Shown here: positions 23,730-37,050 of the stretch, in pieces | How the letters are laid out: each line of letters starts with the position of its first letter | Position numbering within the stretch: the stretch's first letter is position 1 | Assembly: GCF_032854445.1 (NCBI RefSeq) | Contig: NC_088301.1 | Span: forward strand, 42,023,187-42,087,186 | Origin: Liolophura sinensis | Lineage: Eukaryota; Mollusca; Polyplacophora; Chitonida; Chitonidae | Direction: 5' to 3' | Length of the DNA: 64,000 bases | Made by a program: the position numbers and the translations under genes | The notes under the pieces: model-generated | What the model saw: the letters and a program-made list of their open reading frames with translations, nothing else | What the model was told of the DNA's origin: nothing | Databases searched by the model: none

Positions 23730-26138
23730 CACTCCTGCCAGTCTGTGAATTAAGCTTTACTTCTGACTAGCTAACTGGCACGGGCAGTCAACTTCCACTG
23801 TTGAATAGAAAAATATATACATTTGTATATATGTCACAACACGAGATTATTCAGGACAATCTATTTAAAATGTCTTATTATGATTTGACAAAAAAAACCT
23901 TCATTTCTCTTAAATACGGAAGTCATGTCTTATTTACTTGATTTGTTTTTAAGTGAAGTTAAAATAAAGCTTGGTGTTACATAGTAATTTTTTTTAAGGA
24001 TGGAAAACACTTAGTGATACTGACAGATTTCTTCATCTCTGTATAATCTTACGCTTATTGACATTTTGCTCGCAAAATTCTGTCCCCTGCATACTTAACA
24101 CCTCACATACATTCCTCTCCATAATGACATGTCGGACCAAAATGCACAACAATGTAAACTAATTAAAAGCAATCAGCCAGTTGGCTCTTCTTTTAGCTTA
24201 ATTTGTGAGAATGTATGTATGTTTGGGGTTTTACACTGTACTTAAAAATTTTCAGTTACATGACTATGAAGAGTCATTAAGTGTGTGTACATACACCTTA
24301 TGGCAAGGCGAGTCCACGCCGCCAAAGTGCTGCCGTCACTGAAGTATCATGCCAAAGACATCAGACATAACAACCCATCCAGTCACATTATACTGACACT
24401 AGGCCAACCAGTCTAGGTATGACCCGACCTGAGTTTGACCACCGGTCTCCCAAATTCGAGATGGATGCTCTATCCAATTATTATAGGCCACCGGAGCGGT
24501 TTAGTTTGTAGGAGCTCCAACCGGCATAAAGCTGTGAGATTCCTGACACACCAATACAGCTTATTCACTTGAAGCAAGTTTTGGATTTTTAAAAGTGTTC
24601 TTCTTAAATGTAACTAGGCCTATTTAATTGCAATTTTGAGACAGGTTTAATTAACTTTTAAGCTCAATATACAGATAATTTAATTTCTCTCCAGCTCCGT
24701 TTACATTAGCCAGTGATGTTCCCCTTATAATGCAAGAATAGTAAATAAGGACCACAGTGTTCATTTAACTGTAAAACATATCAGTCGTCACTCTTAATTC
24801 ATCACAATATCAGTCATCATCTCACTCCCAGACTCCTGTGCAAGTCTTTGCAAACATCATGATAAAGCAGAAGACAGTAGCAAAGAATACATCAGGATAA
24901 AACCCCATTTGCTTAACACAAAGACGTTGCTTCAGTTACCCAACAGGCCTTTATCACAACTCAAACATGCTGAGAAAACCTCGTTCACATGTCCATAAGA
25001 ATAACCCGCCGAGCAAACCAACCAGCCTTCACCGGAAGTCATTAACGATATCACATCCTGCACCAAATAGCATTGGTCGCTCCCATCACGAGTCTGTTTT
25101 TTCAAACCCCCAAAATAGTGTACAATTTTTTACACAATTTTTTTCGGGACATTCGTTTTGAATCAAAGTAATTTTGTTTCACTGTAATAATTTATGTCAC
25201 GTGACAACTGTTGTCAGTGACAACGTGGTTAAAGGTATTCATGTACGCGCAAGGGAGATGTCAGAAGAATAGTGATCTTATTTATGAAAAGTCCCGTGAC
25301 AAGGGTGCGTCGGGGATGGTAAGCTGAAACCAAGTGCTTTATTTTTATGACTTCTTCTAAATTATTAGATAGTATGTTTATATTAAGTGACAGTGCCAAA
25401 TTTCAGTTTACTCTGAATGAAGTCGTTGTGGTAGATTTACCTTGTCATTGGCTGTCACAACGTACATTAGACTAATTAAGATCAGTTTTCCGTCATTCAT
25501 CTATATTGAAACAAATGGTATTAGTATAGACAGCCTAAGTTAGAACAGTACGGAATGCTGTGGAACCACGGGCAGTGTAACGCGCATGCATGGCTACATG
25601 TATTGGACAGATCAAACATCTGAAATGCACATTTATTATTTATATAAAGGTGAAATGTCAGGATTTCGTTCACTGGTATTTCACTAACTTAGGTATCACT
25701 TTTGTTATTGCATTTTGATATTTCACACTTGTTATTAAACTGTAGTAATGGAGTTCTGCATGGGATGTATATTTAGCTCCGATTACCCACTAGCTGTCTC
25801 TGAGTTAGAAACACAGATGTTTTACTTTGCTCCTAGGAGCCTGTTTTACTTTGCTTCCTGGAGCCTGTATAAGTCGACATTTCAGGAATCAAGCGAGTTC
25901 AAACAAATATGGATGAGACAGGGTGGGGGCTCTCGCAAACTAACACACCTATAAAAGACATAACACTCCTGTCATAGGAACTTGCACTGAATTGGTACTC
26001 TGTCAGTGTACATAAGATAATCATTACATGTGAAGTTTCATATCAATATATTTTCAGGTTGAGGGGAATTGGGTGGAGAAGTAGCTTTCATGTGTGTATT
26101 CAGCACAATATAAGGCAGTTATCTTTCCCGAACAACCA
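23730..26138. other. Intergenic region between the BTB gene and SMKR1
   Basis: Divergent spacer that should contain both promoters. It holds one core-domain SINE (24298-24500). Around 25255-25325 the sequence is less AT-rich and ends in GGGGATG followed by gtaagc, which could be a 5' untranslated SMKR1 exon with its donor; this is speculative. No other coding exon seen. Confidence 0.5.
24298..24500 (-). mobile_element. tRNA-derived SINE with conserved core domain (family 3), minus strand
   Basis: On the minus strand it starts with a tRNA-like head (B-box-like GTGGTCAAACTC) followed by AGGTCGGGTCATACC and the core GACTGGTTGGCCTAGTGTC plus AGTATAATGTGACTGG. The same head-core order is seen at 37050-37385 and 60983-61219. 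Confidence 0.75.
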
Positions 26139-27021
26139 ATGATGTCACCTGGTGGTCGCACCAAACTGGTAAGTCTGTTACGTCAGGATCTGCATCCCAG
26201 TAGTATTTGTCAATTCTGAATACCGGGAGACTTGCCATATGAGAGATCCAAGGCCAAGCTAGGATCAAGATTATTGTGAAGGACCAGAAGAGAAGGTTGC
26301 ATCTTCACTTCACTAGGTTACACTGACCAGAGGATTATTTGTTGATCTCCAGCATAAAGCACCAATCAGATAAATAAAAAAATACTTGTTTGCCTGGTGA
26401 TTCATACTCAGCCATGTTCATTTTTCATAGACATTTTTAAAAGAGTATTTGCCCAAAAATTCCTCCAGGGAACTTATGTTAAAATTTTTTAAAAGTCTTT
26501 CAAACCTACACATGGCATATTTCACTTTGAGGTAGCTCAGCTGCATCATTGATTAATGAGAGTGATCTCCCTTGCTCTGAGCCTCAGTACCAGTAGGGTC
26601 TCTATCTGGCAGGACAACTAGCTTACTGGCTTCAGATTTGTTGTAAATTAATGCTGTTCCTCAAATTTCTACTACTATTTATGCACTTTTTTTATATTTT
26701 AGTTCATGATATTCGAGTTCATGTCTGTGAATTGTGCTTAGAACATTTTACTTTGAACTTTATCAGGGAGGCAAGAAATCAGCTGGAGGAAGTGCAAAGA
26801 AAAAGAAAGGAAAAAAAGGATCAGGGAAAAAAGGAAAAAAATCTGGCAAAACAAAATCTGCCAAGACTCAGCCTGTTGAAGTAGACATAATGAGTGCACC
26901 AGCAATGGAAAATCTCTACTACATTGCACATGCCTCACCAGATGCCTTGGTGCTTCGTGGCTTTAAATGGGAAGGCGCACCATCTGGGAAGAAGAAGAAG
27001 AAGGGCAAGAAAAAAAAGTAA
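26139..27021 (+). CDS. SMKR1: Small lysine-rich protein 1 (SMKR1)
   Basis: Two coding exons, 26139-26168 ([10 protein letters not shown], then gtaagt) and 26767-27021, joined in phase 0 to give 94 residues. The protein is a Lys/Gly/Ser-rich N-terminus, a central conserved block ([20 protein letters not shown], then [15 protein letters not shown]) and a Lys-rich tail. From memory this matches vertebrate SMKR1, including the NLYYIAH and LRGF.W.GAP signatures. Molecular function is unknown; high charge suggests nucleic-acid or cytoskeletal contacts, which is a guess. The start is the first of two adjacent ATGs; either could be used. The longer reading frame running upstream of 26767 is intron. 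Confidence 0.85.
26350..26386 (+). mobile_element. SINE 3' tail remnant in the SMKR1 intron
   Basis: agcataaagcaccaatcag followed by ATAAATAAA resembles the common SINE 3' tail (aaaacaccaatcaaataaa). The body is not recognisable. Confidence 0.4.
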
Positions 27022-27341
27022 AGAAGATGCGCACTCCTACTTTGACGCAACCTTGTTTCTCTGACAAATCTCCTCTCCTTGTAAAGCTTTTATAGCAGAC
27101 ACCTACCACAGTACATGGAACAATTTCAAAGGACAGACAGCTTACGGAAGAGTCCTTCATTTATATACTGACATAACACAATTGACTGAATTTAGTGAAT
27201 ATGATGAGATCTCAGCGAAACCTTTATTTTTTTTAATAGGACTTGAATTGAAGCTACCATGACTACACATCTGTGTTCATCTGCCTAGATGTCTTTTTAT
27301 ATCTGTGATTACTGCTGTGTATCATTGCTGCTGCTATCTAA

Positions 27342-27347
27342 ATTAAA
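27342..27347 (+). terminator. Polyadenylation signal candidate for SMKR1
   Basis: ATTAAA, about 320 bases after the SMKR1 stop. A second ATTAAA lies near 28005, just before a (TA)n tract. Confidence 0.35.
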
Positions 27348-28068
27348 TATTATCCTGTAAATGTAGTACACAACATAGAAGCTACCTCTTTCGTGATCTC
27401 CTTAATATTTTTGTTAGAATCATAGGTATATCTTTTGTAGACTGGTCAATAGTTTGTGAAAGGAAGACAAAATCTGATGTGACATTACAGTCTCATCAGA
27501 AGATTGCTGTCTGACCTGATTTGAAGTGTGAATATGAAGTAGCAGTAATTATTAGTGATGCCATATAGCCTAATGTTAACAGTTAGTATTTTTATACTAT
27601 TTTATTTTTTATCTCCTGATATTTTGCTCTCGTGGCTGTATACTATTAGGCAGATATACATACAGTATTATCTAGCAGCTGTGTTTTGTGTTTTGTGTTG
27701 AAATAGTTTTCATATTTGTGTAAAATATACAACTAAGCCTATGTGATATACAGCTGATGGACACAAGAAGTGCCTTTTGCATCTAAGTGACAATGCATGT
27801 TGATAAATCATCATAATCAATACTGTAAGATTTTTTTTGATTTTCAAAATATATTTGTAGATATACTTTTAGAAATGACTGTGAATTACTTACTTTATGT
27901 GATCTTTTATGCATAGCAGGTGCTCTTTGGTTGTACTTGTGAGAAATTTCTGTATTATGTGATAGACAGGGATGTTAAGTCATAATGTAATTGTAACATT
28001 TTAATATTAAAGATATATATATATATATATATATATTTATTAGTGTATTCATGTATTATGTAAGTCAT

Positions 28069-28250
28069 TTTTTCAACCTTTTCACATTTAAATAGCAACT
28101 TTGTAAGTTAAGTTTAATAATTTAATTTTCGAACTTGAAGGAAGATTGGTTTACTTGGTCATCTTTAGGATTTCTCAAAAATTACACTTCCATCAGTCTG
28201 AATAATGCCTTTGTGCACAGGATGCAAATTTTTTAAAAGGTCAAAGAATT
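28069..28250 (+). mobile_element. MITE family A, copy 2
   Basis: 182 bp between ends TCAACCTTTTCACAT and AAAAGGTCAAAGAATT. The interior (agcaact, ttaatttgattttcg-like, aataatgcctt) aligns with the other family A copies in the same orientation as 57316-57513. More decayed than copy 1. Confidence 0.7.
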
Positions 28251-29839
28251 TTTAATGACCTGCTGTAAGTTTTAAACTTTCGTTCTTCTCTTAAAGTCAG
28301 TTATTTTACCTGTACTTCAGATAGACTATTGACTAATTCCATCCATTCTAACTCTAAACATACTTGAATAAAATTGCATACCTGCTGATGGTCTTATTGA
28401 AAGAATAGTTTTAATGTTTAGGTCATTTTAGGTTGTTCTGAAACTAAACACAAAACAATAATTTGTGAAGGAATTATATATCACACCAGTGGCCTAAATA
28501 TGATTTCATCATAGTATGATCCGACTGCGTGTATGTTCATGCTGGTAGAACTACCATGCGGTTTATATGGCAAATGGCATGGCTTTAAACAGCATATCCA
28601 TTATAAAGATATGGAATAGTGGGATTGAGAGGACTATACTGGCTTCTGCCAGAATTTCATATCCAGTTCATGGTAATTCAGTTCCAGCTTTAGACATTCG
28701 GCAGATACCAGACAAAGGTGGTGGTTTCCCCTGTGATATTTGAACGTCAGGTAAACATAGAGGTGAGGTGTTTTTGTCATGCCCCTTCTACTCAGTATCC
28801 TGACTTAGCATGAGGATTTCTTGTAGCAGACAATGTTACAAAAAGTCTATTGCAAATGAATGTGAATTGAAGACCTGGTCGTTATAGACCAGGATCACTA
28901 ACCTTTTGACGTGAGCTCTCACCTGAAGTCAAATTTAGGCGATTGACATGATAGGCCTACTCATCATAAAGTGTTATGCCAGTATATTAATGTTAATCCT
29001 TTGATTTACTCGCCTGCTGCTCGCCCAAAATCTCTACAAGAAGGAGATTGGAAAAGTGCTCGCAAGTTATTTTCTCATGCCCAGGCCTGAACTAGCGTGG
29101 GATATATGTGCTGTCCTCGCGGTACTGAATGCCATGGCAGACAATATCATGAGCCTTGGACGTTCGCGTTTTCTAAGACTGGTTATAAGGTCATAAAGTT
29201 TGTCTGGTACTCGGTACCGTTTTCACGCGGGATAAGAATATTAGCCATACCGGTGGTACTGGTAACTGCAACATTCGCCAGAAGGGCCTACAACGTATCT
29301 ACATGATGTATACCTGTATGACGGAAGTGGATTTACTGGTGGTTGTATAGAGAGCTTTAGTCCATTAAATTTCCCTCTGTTATATCCAGGTTGAGGTTGA
29401 ATGCTTGAGCTACAGGGTGGTGTGTTGCCCTAGCTCTTCCATACATAAAAACCAATTGAACTCTTTCTTGTACTGTTAATTAACTCTGAAAGAGAGGAAA
29501 AAATCAGTATTAAATCTGAAACAGAAAAAAAAAATGAAAATCGGAATGGTGCACGACGTCTGGGACACCCTGTATAATACAAATACAAACCCCTCCTGTC
29601 TTATTGGTTCCGTATTTAAAGTATTTATTTATTTCATTATTGTTTAAGACATCCAATAAACCTTTCAGGTAGACAGCCAGTCTCATTCTCTGATCGAATA
29701 AAACACTGATTTGTGGCAAATTATGGCGAACTTCCTCGTGTGTAACATATAAGTCATGTTGGTGGACGGCCTGTGATCCCCGATGATCTTTGACCTGTTT
29801 AAAGAAGAAGTAATGTACGCCTGGCGTAACATCCATGGC

Positions 29840-29847
29840 AACACACA

Positions 29848-29940
<93 letters not shown>
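29840..29940. repeat. Compound (CA)n-(TA)n microsatellite
   Basis: About 40 bases of AC followed directly by about 60 bases of AT. Overlapping ORFs on both strands encode only Cys-Val, Thr-His or Ile-Tyr repeats. Confidence 0.95.
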
Positions 29941-30870
29941 GCGTGACAGTGTGTTAGGAAATCATGGTCAACCGCTAGCTTCTTGCCTCCAAAGCCTCAA
30001 GAACATTGCAGTGCAACAACGTGCATGGAATCTTCCATTCCCCAGAAAGGAATGGTACCCTTGCAATTTCGGATGACCTAGCAACAGAAAGGCGAGCGCC
30101 TTAAAGACGCTATACCAGAAATTTTGGGCAGAAAAATCCTTATTCTCTAATAAAATAAAATTTTCTGTTTTATTTCCTTTCAGTAAATATGGTATTCGTA
30201 CCTGTACTAGTTATGGTGCTAAAATGAAAGTTACAACACGACCCGCTTTATAAATTTTAGGAACAATACGGATTTTGAACGGTAAACGTGCACTGACGAA
30301 GTTGATATTTTGTGAAAGGTGATTATTGGGTCTAGTCTAACACAAAAATTCGATTGTATTTGCGCTGATCGATGTTTTGCAAAAAAAAATCGATATAATC
30401 TCTTTAATGAAGCGGGTCCGCACTCAGATTCCTGAAATTACATGGTGAAGTCTGAGTTAAAATATAATGTTTCTGGAATCTTTTAGAGTGCTACTATAAA
30501 GATTGTGTATATACGCAGTGGCCTAGTGGCTATGACACAATATTATTAAACTGACAATATCACGATGTCTTGCCGTCACGCACAAATGTTTCAAACTTTC
30601 CATTTCATTGTGTTTAGGGCGTCCTTAGGGATATACATGTATGTAAATAAATAACATGACTTTTTTTCTTCTGTTTGAATATGACGGATATAAACTTGAC
30701 ATTTTATAATCCATTGTGATTTGTCCTGTCTCCATATCAACTGAATTACTTTCATGTCATTTATGATTTCGTTCAATGTAATCCTACACACTATTATACG
30801 ATATTTCCGTGTGAAAAAAAACTAATAATAAGTAGTGTCCGTGGTAACCAGCGCACCGTCAGTACTTCCT

Positions 30871-30896
30871 GATATATATATATATATATATATATA
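30871..30896. repeat. (TA)n microsatellite
   Basis: Twenty-six bases of TA/AT dinucleotide next to the tRNA-like fragment that follows. Confidence 0.9.
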
Positions 30897-30985
30897 GAGC
30901 TGCTCCATGCAGCGAGAGCGAGATTCGAACACGTGAGCTTCTATAAAGTCGCGCTTTATGCACTAGGAAATGTTGGTGGGGCAAG
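30897..30985 (-). mobile_element. tRNA-like SINE fragment
   Basis: The complement contains a B-box-like GTGTTCGAATCTC, with CTAGTGCATAAAGCGCG upstream at about A-box distance, and runs into a (TA)n tract. It does not fold into an intact tRNA by eye, so a decayed tRNA-derived SINE is more likely than a functional tRNA gene. Confidence 0.35.
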
Positions 30986-33900
30986 GCTGGCCCGCGCGAT
31001 TACATACTGCCGAAAAAGGTGACGTGAAGGCTTGAGGTCGATTCACCTCGGGGAAGAGACCAGTCGCAGCAAGGAGGCTATAAGCCTATCTGGTTGCTTT
31101 TACCGTCGCTTTCTAAAGTGTGTCAGTCATAAGTGAAGTGTGTGATATAAAGGTCTTAAAATTTCTCAAGTATGTCGGTGAATGGTTATTTTTAGTTTTT
31201 TTTAACCCTATTAGACTCGAGTTACATGTTGTTGATAAATAACGTCTACGGGAATAGATGAAACTATATTATTTTGCTGTGTTTGTGCTGGCTTTAACAA
31301 AGATCAGTCACTATGGTCTGTTGACGGGCCGTGTTGTCATGGTTTACTTCGTTTTCGGATAACCGATGGATATTTAACACCGGGTACGATGTCAGCCTTC
31401 AGTGAGAAGACAAAAAAGACAGTGCAGAAAGTACAAAACACGTTTTACACATACCGTAAACGCTAAGAGGTTTTTAGCCTGTATGTTATATTGTGCGATA
31501 AATAATTGTCTTGAGGAGATTTAGTGGGTCACCATATATGTATATGTGTACTATAAGAGCTTGACAAAATAACACAAAATGAAAATAAAATCTAAGCATG
31601 AGTAAAGTGTACGTAGTACAAAAAAAGAACCAACTCTTCAGTTCAACGCAAGGGCGCCCGTAGTCACACAGTCATTTTTAGTTCGATCCTTATAGCGCTT
31701 AAAAAATCGTATCGACCAATGCCTAGGGTTATATCCTTGTTCTTTGACGCCACAAGCCAAATATCGCCAACTGGTCAACTAAACGTGTTGGCAAAACCAA
31801 CAAAATACATGATGACAAGTCCTCCAGGTACCGACAAGGACCAGGTAAGTTGCTGACATGCTGAATGCACACAGCCATCGATTTGGAGTGCATGATAGGA
31901 CAACTTTAACTGAGAATTATGTTTTTTGATGAACGGGTAGGTGTATACCTGTATAAACAACATACTGCGGAATGTTGGATTGGATCGTACTTTCTGTGAA
32001 CGAGTTTCTTCACTGAGGTATGATTTAACATACATTTACATGTACGTATACAGTCGTATTATTAACACATGCAGAATTGTCAAATCTCAGAACACTTTAT
32101 TGACCGAATCACTGGCTTACAGAGAAACAGACTACACGGAAAAGTTTAGAACAAAGAGTTTGCTGCATATCCAGGATTTCCCTGCAGGTTTAGTGTGCAG
32201 ACTAATGGGGATTTCAGTAAGCCTGCAGTTTACACACATGACAACTCATACTAATAAAACATTTTTTCGCAGATATTAATTTGTGCACATAATGTCCCAT
32301 CAAAATTGAACGAAAAAATGATGTATAAACATTCTTATTGGATGTATTGCATACAGAGATGACAACATTTACTTATTTATTTACATGCATGGCTATTATA
32401 TAAAGAATTCCATTAGTATTCCCAATAATTATGATTTACACAACTGAGCAATGCATGCTTTTTGTTCACTGCATTATTTATGAAGGACTTTTCTATACTT
32501 CATCGGTATATAGCCATGCGGAGTCACTGTCCTACAGTTTGTTTGGAGACAATCACATTGCAAAATAAACAGGACTTGACATGTATCTTAATTCAGTGTG
32601 CAGTCTGCTGGTTAAGAATAAGTCCATTTATATATAGACATTAGCACTTAATCTATAGCGTTACCCTGACCAGGCCGTATAGTTTTGTGTTGTAGAAGCA
32701 CAGAGTTCGAATGAGACTGTTGCTTGGAGAGGGAACTATATGCACAATAGAACTTTTTGTCAAGCCGTGATAATGCCTGGAGCTATTTAAATCTTAATAA
32801 TATAAGATGATAAACACACGTACCCGACAGAGCATAAAAAAAGAAACCTTCAGCAAAACCCTTAATTGGTTTAGTGTATAGTATGCAGGCGTATGTAGGG
32901 TTTATAGGATTATTCCTACGGCCAATCATGCATGCTAAAGTGTCCAGAGCATGTTAGCCCACAATTGGTATACCGCGAAGCGCGACGCAGTTGTTGGCAT
33001 CGCATGTGTGTTTTATGCACGGAATATGTGTACGATAAATGTGAACAGGATTGGGTAGATATGTATAACGTTACATATCGTCTCCCATATAGTTTCATTG
33101 AATCTGTTAACTCAATCACGGTTACAAAGCCTCTCTCAATTATACAGACATTTAAATTTTTAAATCCTCGCACAATCCTACGCTATTGTTAACGGGTCAG
33201 AGCACAGGGGGTCGCGGGGAATCGTTACCATGAGAATATTTGGAACCCGTCGGGAAAGGCCTGTAAGTATATTCCTATGCAGTAAATACTTCTTTCGCAG
33301 GTATTGAACTTATCGGTATAATGTGTTTATATATCCAGAGGGCAAAGAGGCATGAACAAAAAAAAATATTATTATTAAGTCTTTTAGACGTATATAGATA
33401 TTTGAAGTTTTAAATACTACACCTGTACCATTATAAGCTTGCGTGCCTTTAATCACGTGTGCATTTGTATACATCATATACATGCATGTAAATATGTTAA
33501 ACCGCAATAATATGGAAGTTACAAAACATTGTTTGTTATTATAAGTTTTAAAGTTAAGAGCACCTGCCTACGTAATCATGTGCTCATATAGGTGGTTATT
33601 ACACTTGTGCGTAGCACTGGTATACACGTGGATTATAGACCATTTACATGTGTATTAATATTAACAGTTGGCACAAGACGATGTGTTCATATACCGATAA
33701 CGGATATGTAAACTCAGTGTCGGTAAGGTAAATAACGCGCTGTCTGGATGTGCAATTATTTGACATATATGTCACATATGAGCTGCATATAAATGAAAAT
33801 GTGTATATATAAAATAAAAAAAGAAATATTGCAAGTTCGTCGTATTTGCTATATACAATGTATAATCATATTTGATGCGGAATTCATTACACCGTCTGTG

Positions 33901-34216
33901 TTGATTGGGGCCGTTAGATATCATTCACGACACTTCCGAGCCTATCCACGTGTCGTATTATGCTGATAATTATATATACATTATGGTGTTCTTCTTCGGA
34001 GTTGCCGCATATAGGCCTACATGTGAAGAAAACTTGGGTTGAGAGACTACCTCACCATAGATTCATATAATGCGCCATATTATGTTTATAGAGACATACT
34101 TACACAGAATGGACAATAAGGTTTTACTGCATGCCAAATGTCTATTAGCATTGTCAATAAAGAGCTAAATCCTGTGGTTTTGTGGGGCCCAAATCACAAG
34201 CTCATAATACACAAAT

Positions 34217-34416
34217 NNNNNNNNNNNNNNNNNNNNNNNNNNNNNNNNNNNNNNNNNNNNNNNNNNNNNNNNNNNNNNNNNNNNNNNNNNNNNNNNNNNN
34301 NNNNNNNNNNNNNNNNNNNNNNNNNNNNNNNNNNNNNNNNNNNNNNNNNNNNNNNNNNNNNNNNNNNNNNNNNNNNNNNNNNNNNNNNNNNNNNNNNNNN
34401 NNNNNNNNNNNNNNNN
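34217..34416. other. Assembly gap (200 N)
   Basis: Exactly 200 undetermined bases. The round number suggests a scaffold join or estimated gap. ORFs crossing it are artefacts. Confidence 0.99.
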
Positions 34417-35780
34417 GTTCAAACACAAATTATGTTCGGAAAATGGTATTAAGAGCTCATAAAAAGCACATATGTGACATTCGATTGTTTTCTGTTACTT
34501 TTATATGTTAACTTGGACACAAAGACTTACCCTTTATCTGGTAACCTTAAGCAAAAATTGTCTTATTTCCGGGAATGACTGCGCGGTAATGTCCAACTTT
34601 CGTTCAGTCTGGGCATGCAGGCTAATATACAGTAGAGGGGGGGTAAGAGAATTGCAGCGGTATTGCCAATTGGATACAGTCACGTGACCACCAACGTCAC
34701 CAGACTGGTACAAATCTGTTGTAAAAAAAAAAAAAAAAACCAAGGAAAAAAACCCCATTCATTCATCGCTACCTCAAAAACGAAGACTGATACGACCAAA
34801 TGATAATATGGAAAACGTAGACAAACACATTTTGGCTTTCAGCAGTGGTATGTGGCACCAATAAAAAAACACTGCTTTTTGTAGAAACATAAACCTATTG
34901 TCCTGCCTGTTTGAACTCACGTTCTTCATATTTCCACTTGCTTGTATGCTACCTCTGCCTAGTTTCCTCCCAGCTTAATAAGGGACCATAGCCGCCTTTG
35001 TAGAAGAGAAATCTGAGACATATAAAACATTTTGAAAAATTCTTTACATCTGTCAAATATATACTTATATACAGATGTTGGGTCATCAGTAAAAGAATAT
35101 TTCGATATTTAGAAACTATACTTCAGGGGGTTTTTTGTTTTGTTTTGTTTCGTTTTTTATTTTTTTTTTACATGTATTTTTTTATTTATTATTTTTTATT
35201 TTTGTTTTATTTTGTCTTTCTGTATACAACCAAATTTCAGTGGAAATATGAGTTGACACTATCTTCAGCAAAAGAAGAAAGTTATTCTTGCAGAAAATCA
35301 AAGACATAGCTAAAAAGAAATGAAAAATAAGAATTTTGACAGATCTACATGTACTTAGAAACTAAACACGTCGTTATCATGCAGGTACATGTGTATGTGG
35401 GTGGCTGACTCATGCATGCATGGAACGTGAAACACTAACGGTGAAACATTTTTGCTTGTATTCTTGAAAATTGGAACTAATAACTAAGTCAACAAAATAG
35501 AAATCATGTATGATCTACAAACAAATAAATAAAAGTAAAAGTGATCAAACTTCTCATCATTACTTTACATTTTGACAACATTGTGGAGTCGCATGTAAAA
35601 ATTCACTGCGTATGCACAGACCTACATTATTGTCATATACATGCAGCTGACATATCTGTATTTATTCTTATTATTTGTAGTACGGAAATAGTAGATCTGT
35701 AAGGTCATGTAGTAAACAGCAGACAGCTGGCTTACAACAGATCATTTACCTACATAACAGGTTTAACACAGTTTTATATT
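34417..35780. other. AT-rich DNA without recognised features
   Basis: Contains a poly-A run near 34722-34739 and a T-rich low-complexity segment at about 35128-35220. No exon or repeat family recognised. Confidence 0.5.
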
Positions 35781-35784
35781 TATT

Positions 35785-35895
35785 TATTTGCTCAATGTAA
35801 TTAAGACATACAGCATAGAGAGAGAAACCAGAGCAGCGACGACAGTGTGATAGCTGGCAAATGGTCACACGTAACCGGTGAAATATTTCACTTTA
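35785..35895. repeat. Dispersed repeat D, copy 2
   Basis: Matches 20660-20765 in the same orientation (tgtaattaagacatacagc through gtaaccggtgaaatatttc). It lies 65 bp from a SINE, as copy 1 lies near another SINE. Confidence 0.65.
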
Positions 35896-35960
35896 GGCAT
35901 GTATACGATGTTGGCGACCACTATGGCGGCAGTTTTTATAAAGTATATACCTAGGTTATA

Positions 35961-36140
35961 TTTATTTATTTGATTGGTGTTTTACGCCGTACTCAAGAAT
36001 ATTTCACGCATACGACGGCGGCCTGCATTATGGTGGGTGGAAACCGGGCACAGCCCACGACCATCCGCAGGTTGATGGCAGACCTTCCCACGTACGGTCG
36101 GAGGGGAAGCCAGCATGAGCTGGACTTGAACTCACAGCGT
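35961..36140 (-). mobile_element. SINE family 1, minus strand, with 12-bp target-site duplication
   Basis: A 180-bp copy with tail tttatttatttgattggtg and body through gaactcacagcg, truncated in its tRNA-like head. It is flanked on both sides by the identical 12-mer ACCTAGGTTATA (35949-35960 and 36141-36152), the duplication expected from target-primed insertion. The perfect duplication suggests a fairly recent event. Confidence 0.93.
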
Positions 36141-36152
36141 ACCTAGGTTATA

Positions 36153-37050
36153 AGTGTTTAATTTACCATATGTATTCAAGACACACACAGAACATCAACA
36201 TCACATTAGGACAAAGAATGGAGCTTTTTCTGATGTATGATGTACCGTTTCAAAATATCGCGATAAGTTAAGGGTTTGTCAATGCTGTATATCACATGCG
36301 TCAGACGCGTTAAGTATAGTAGGCCTCTATACTCCATTGTAAAGGATTCTTTGCACATTTGTGAGGAGGTACTAAGGGCATGCCACACATTGGACAGGTC
36401 ACCATTGCTATTTTTTTTTTTTTTTGATGAACCATAGAGATTTATAAATGTATGAGTATAGAATGTATATTTAGTTTCAGTATGATCTGATATTGAATCA
36501 ATTATCTGTGCCAAAATCTAATAGTTCTAGAATTTCATTTTCAGTTAAGGCCAAGAAAAGAAAAAAACACATATGTATCAGAGAAAGACTAAACACTAGG
36601 CAGATTTATTTCTTTAGAACTTTTCCAAGCAGTATAAATTACGTTCAAAACACATTTCATACAGTGGTTTGTCGGGAACCAGAAAGTATCAATGTCTCAA
36701 CAATGTCTTGCTTGCGGTTAATTCATTGATTGCACTATATATGTACATGATCAAGCATTTTGAACAATTAAATCTATAGCAGTCAGTCCTATTATGGTCA
36801 CCAAAGGCTATCAAAGAATCCAAAGTTTCAAATGCTAGGTTAAAAAGAACTGTTTTCTCGAAAGTATTTAATGGTTTTTCATATATTTCATGCTAGTGTT
36901 TTCTTTGCCTTTAAAAGGTATTCGCCCAAGATAACGATAAAGCACACATTATTATGTGTACATAGAGTATCAACGGATGCTTTTTGCAAAGCGTGTAGTC
37001 ATATAGGCCCTATTCTTTAATAAAATCGATGAATAAAATTTAATAAATCC
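36153..37050. other. AT-rich intergenic DNA
   Basis: No gene or repeat family recognised. Poly-T at 36411-36425. Confidence 0.45.

Larger units (their letters stand above)
28260..34216. other. Gene-poor AT-rich stretch
   Basis: Almost 6 kb with no exon-like reading frame that I can connect to a protein family. It contains (CA)n/(TA)n at 29840-29940, (TA)n at 30871-30896 and a tRNA-like repeat fragment near 30.9 kb. Short ORFs (for example 29097-29306) have no recognisable domain or splice support. Confidence 0.55.

Noticed and set aside
29097-29306. 69-residue ORF in a slightly GC-richer patch
   Set aside because: No recognisable domain, no start context or splice support; either strand reads equally poorly.
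29510-30076. ORFs on both strands with Cys-Val, Thr-His and Ile-Tyr runs
   Set aside because: They are translations of the (CA)n/(TA)n microsatellite and its flanks, with no domain or splice support.
34138-34511. ORFs on both strands across the gap
   Set aside because: They consist almost entirely of undetermined residues from the 200-N gap.
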